Assembly: GCF_003667545.1 (NCBI RefSeq)
Contig: NZ_RCUV01000002.1
Coordinates: forward strand, 124,001 to 188,000
Direction of reading: 5' to 3'
Length of the DNA: 64,000 nt
Source: Mycetocola manganoxydans
Lineage (GTDB): Bacteria; Actinomycetota; Actinomycetes; Actinomycetales; Microbacteriaceae
The translations under genes were made by a program, and so were the position numbers. The notes beneath the pieces are model-generated. The model searched no databases and had not been told where the DNA came from. It saw only the letters and a program-made list of their open reading frames with translations. Below, one piece after another: positions 63,160-64,000 of this stretch (its first letter is position 1; each line of letters starts with the position of its first letter).

Positions 63160-64000
63160 CAGTGGCGCGGCGCTGCGGTCGATTCGCGAACGACCAGTTC
63201 GGGAACGATGCGCGGGAGGTCGGCGGCGTCCTCGTCCTGCAGCACGGCGAGCAACTCCGTCATGATGTCCCGGCCAAGACCGTCGAAGTTCTGCCGCACC
63301 GTCGTGAGCGGAGGAGCGAAGTGCTCTGCCTCCGGGATGTCGTCATACCCGACGACGCTGACATCGCGCGGCACCGTGAGCCCGGCCTGGGCGAGGGCAT
63401 GGACGACACCGAGGGCCATCTGGTCGTTGCCGACGAACACCGCCGTCATCTCCCGGTCGATAGCGAGCGCCCGACCGTGTCTGTGACCGCTCGCCGGGGT
63501 CCAGTCGCCGACCAGGTGTTCCCTGGCAACGAGTCCCGCTTCGGCGAGAGCGTCGCGCCAGCCGCGGATGCGTTCGACGGCATCCGTCGAATCGCGCGGA
63601 CCGGAAATATGGCGGATGTCCCGGTGCCCGAGACTGATCAGATGGTCGACGGCGGCGCGCGCCCCGGCGTACTGGTCCAGAGCGACACTGTGCACACCGG
63701 GCCGGCGGCCCGCGTCCACCGCGACGAGCGGCACGCCGAGGTCGATCCCGAGAATCGCGTCCAGGGCACCCGCGTGGGCGGCGATGAGCACGATCGCCTC
63801 GACGTTCTGGCGCAGGAGGAGTTCGACGGCTGACCGCAGAGACGCGGGATCCGAGTCGAGCATGCTCGCCATACTCACGGCATACCTCGCGTCACGCGCG
63901 GCGTCGTTGAAGTGCAGCGCCGTCGACGACGGACCGAAGTCCGGCCCACCCGTCGTGATGAGGCCGATCGTGCGCGACCGCCGCGTGACGAGCGCCCGTG
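63159..64000 (-). CDS. LacI-family transcriptional regulator, C-terminal part (cut by window edge)
   Basis: About 280 codons of the effector-binding domain; the DNA-binding N-terminus lies beyond the right edge. The frame stays open to 64000 (SRTIGLITTGGPDFGPSSTALHFNDAARDARYAVSM), so the internal Met codons are not the start. Typical elements: VEAIVLIAAHAGAL, HSVALDQYAGARAAVDHLISLGHRDI, VFVGNDQMALGVVHAL, VSVVGYDDIPEAEHFAPPLTTVRQN and VRESTAAPRH at the end. It precedes glxK by 92 bp. Confidence 0.93.
   Translation of the reverse strand, partial: RALVTRRSRTIGLITTGGPDFGPSSTALHFNDAARDARYAVSMASMLDSDPASLRSAVELLLRQNVEAIVLIAAHAGALDAILGIDLGVPLVAVDAGRRPGVHSVALDQYAGARAAVDHLISLGHRDIRHISGPRDSTDAVERIRGWRDALAEAGLVAREHLVGDWTPASGHRHGRALAIDREMTAVFVGNDQMALGVVHALAQAGLTVPRDVSVVGYDDIPEAEHFAPPLTTVRQNFDGLGRDIMTELLAVLQDEDAADLPRIVPELVVRESTAAPRH

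Noticed and set aside
63159-63878. Treating the Met at 63878 as the start of the last LacI-type gene
   Set aside because: The frame remains open and family-like to the right edge (IGLITTGGPDFGPSSTALHF), so the gene is truncated by the window rather than short.

Overview
The window looks like a chromosomal segment of a high-GC actinobacterium, most likely family Microbacteriaceae. The reasons are the actinobacterial SRP RNA, the dnaX, AckA/Pta and CstA sequences, frequent GTG starts and an abundance of GGATGCC/GGCATCC words. This placement is inferred from familiarity with such sequences, not from a search. There is no sign of plasmid, phage or CRISPR machinery. Most of the window is carbohydrate catabolism.

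Layout. 1-560: 5' part of dnaX (minus). 792-1664: AbiEi/DUF559-type protein. 1807-5726: four-gene ABC importer of the PotABCD/AfuABC type, substrate unknown. 5818-7712: MFS exporter with its ArsR-type regulator and a likely autoregulatory operator. 7777-15257 (minus): phosphoketolase, pta, ackA and a sensor histidine kinase coupled to ackA. 15394-18987 (minus): large cell-wall-anchored GH10 xylanase. 19345-19646: SRP RNA (minus) and tRNA-Ser(GGA) (plus), followed by a truncated tandem copy of the tRNA 3' half. 20079-24899: small membrane protein, GNAT, a frameshifted aminoglycoside phosphotransferase and a HerA-like ATPase with a very long Ala-rich head. 25195-29746: alditol-oxidase-like flavoenzyme, GH127 beta-L-arabinofuranosidase and MenC. 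29757-34209: membrane protein, aldo/keto reductase, GNAT, PAP2 phosphatase and a PRC-barrel/DUF2382 protein. 34298-43507 (minus): arabinan/arabino-oligosaccharide locus (LacI regulator, ABC importer, two GH43, DUF624, GH51). 43658-47550: CstA, its YbdD-like partner and a Bcr/CflA exporter. 47857-54594: xylan/xylose locus (ROK repressor, then axe-GH43-xylA-xylB). 54901-61872: chitobiose/GlcNAc-type locus (RpiR regulator, SIS protein, NgcEFG-like importer, divergent BadF-type kinase and TIM-barrel protein). 61978-64000: glycerate kinase and a partial LacI regulator.

The genes fit together as a plant-polymer degrader. Surface GH10 xylanase releases xylo-oligomers, CE7 esterase and GH43 xylosidase trim them, and XylA/XylB feed xylulose-5-P to phosphoketolase. 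Acetyl-P then goes through Pta/AckA. A parallel arabinan branch is tied to GH127 by shared TACAACGTTGTA operators. A third branch imports amino-sugar oligomers.

The intergenic DNA is unusual. It is populated by several families of dispersed imperfect palindromes (labelled A, B and C here) plus single strong hairpins, some showing compensatory base changes.
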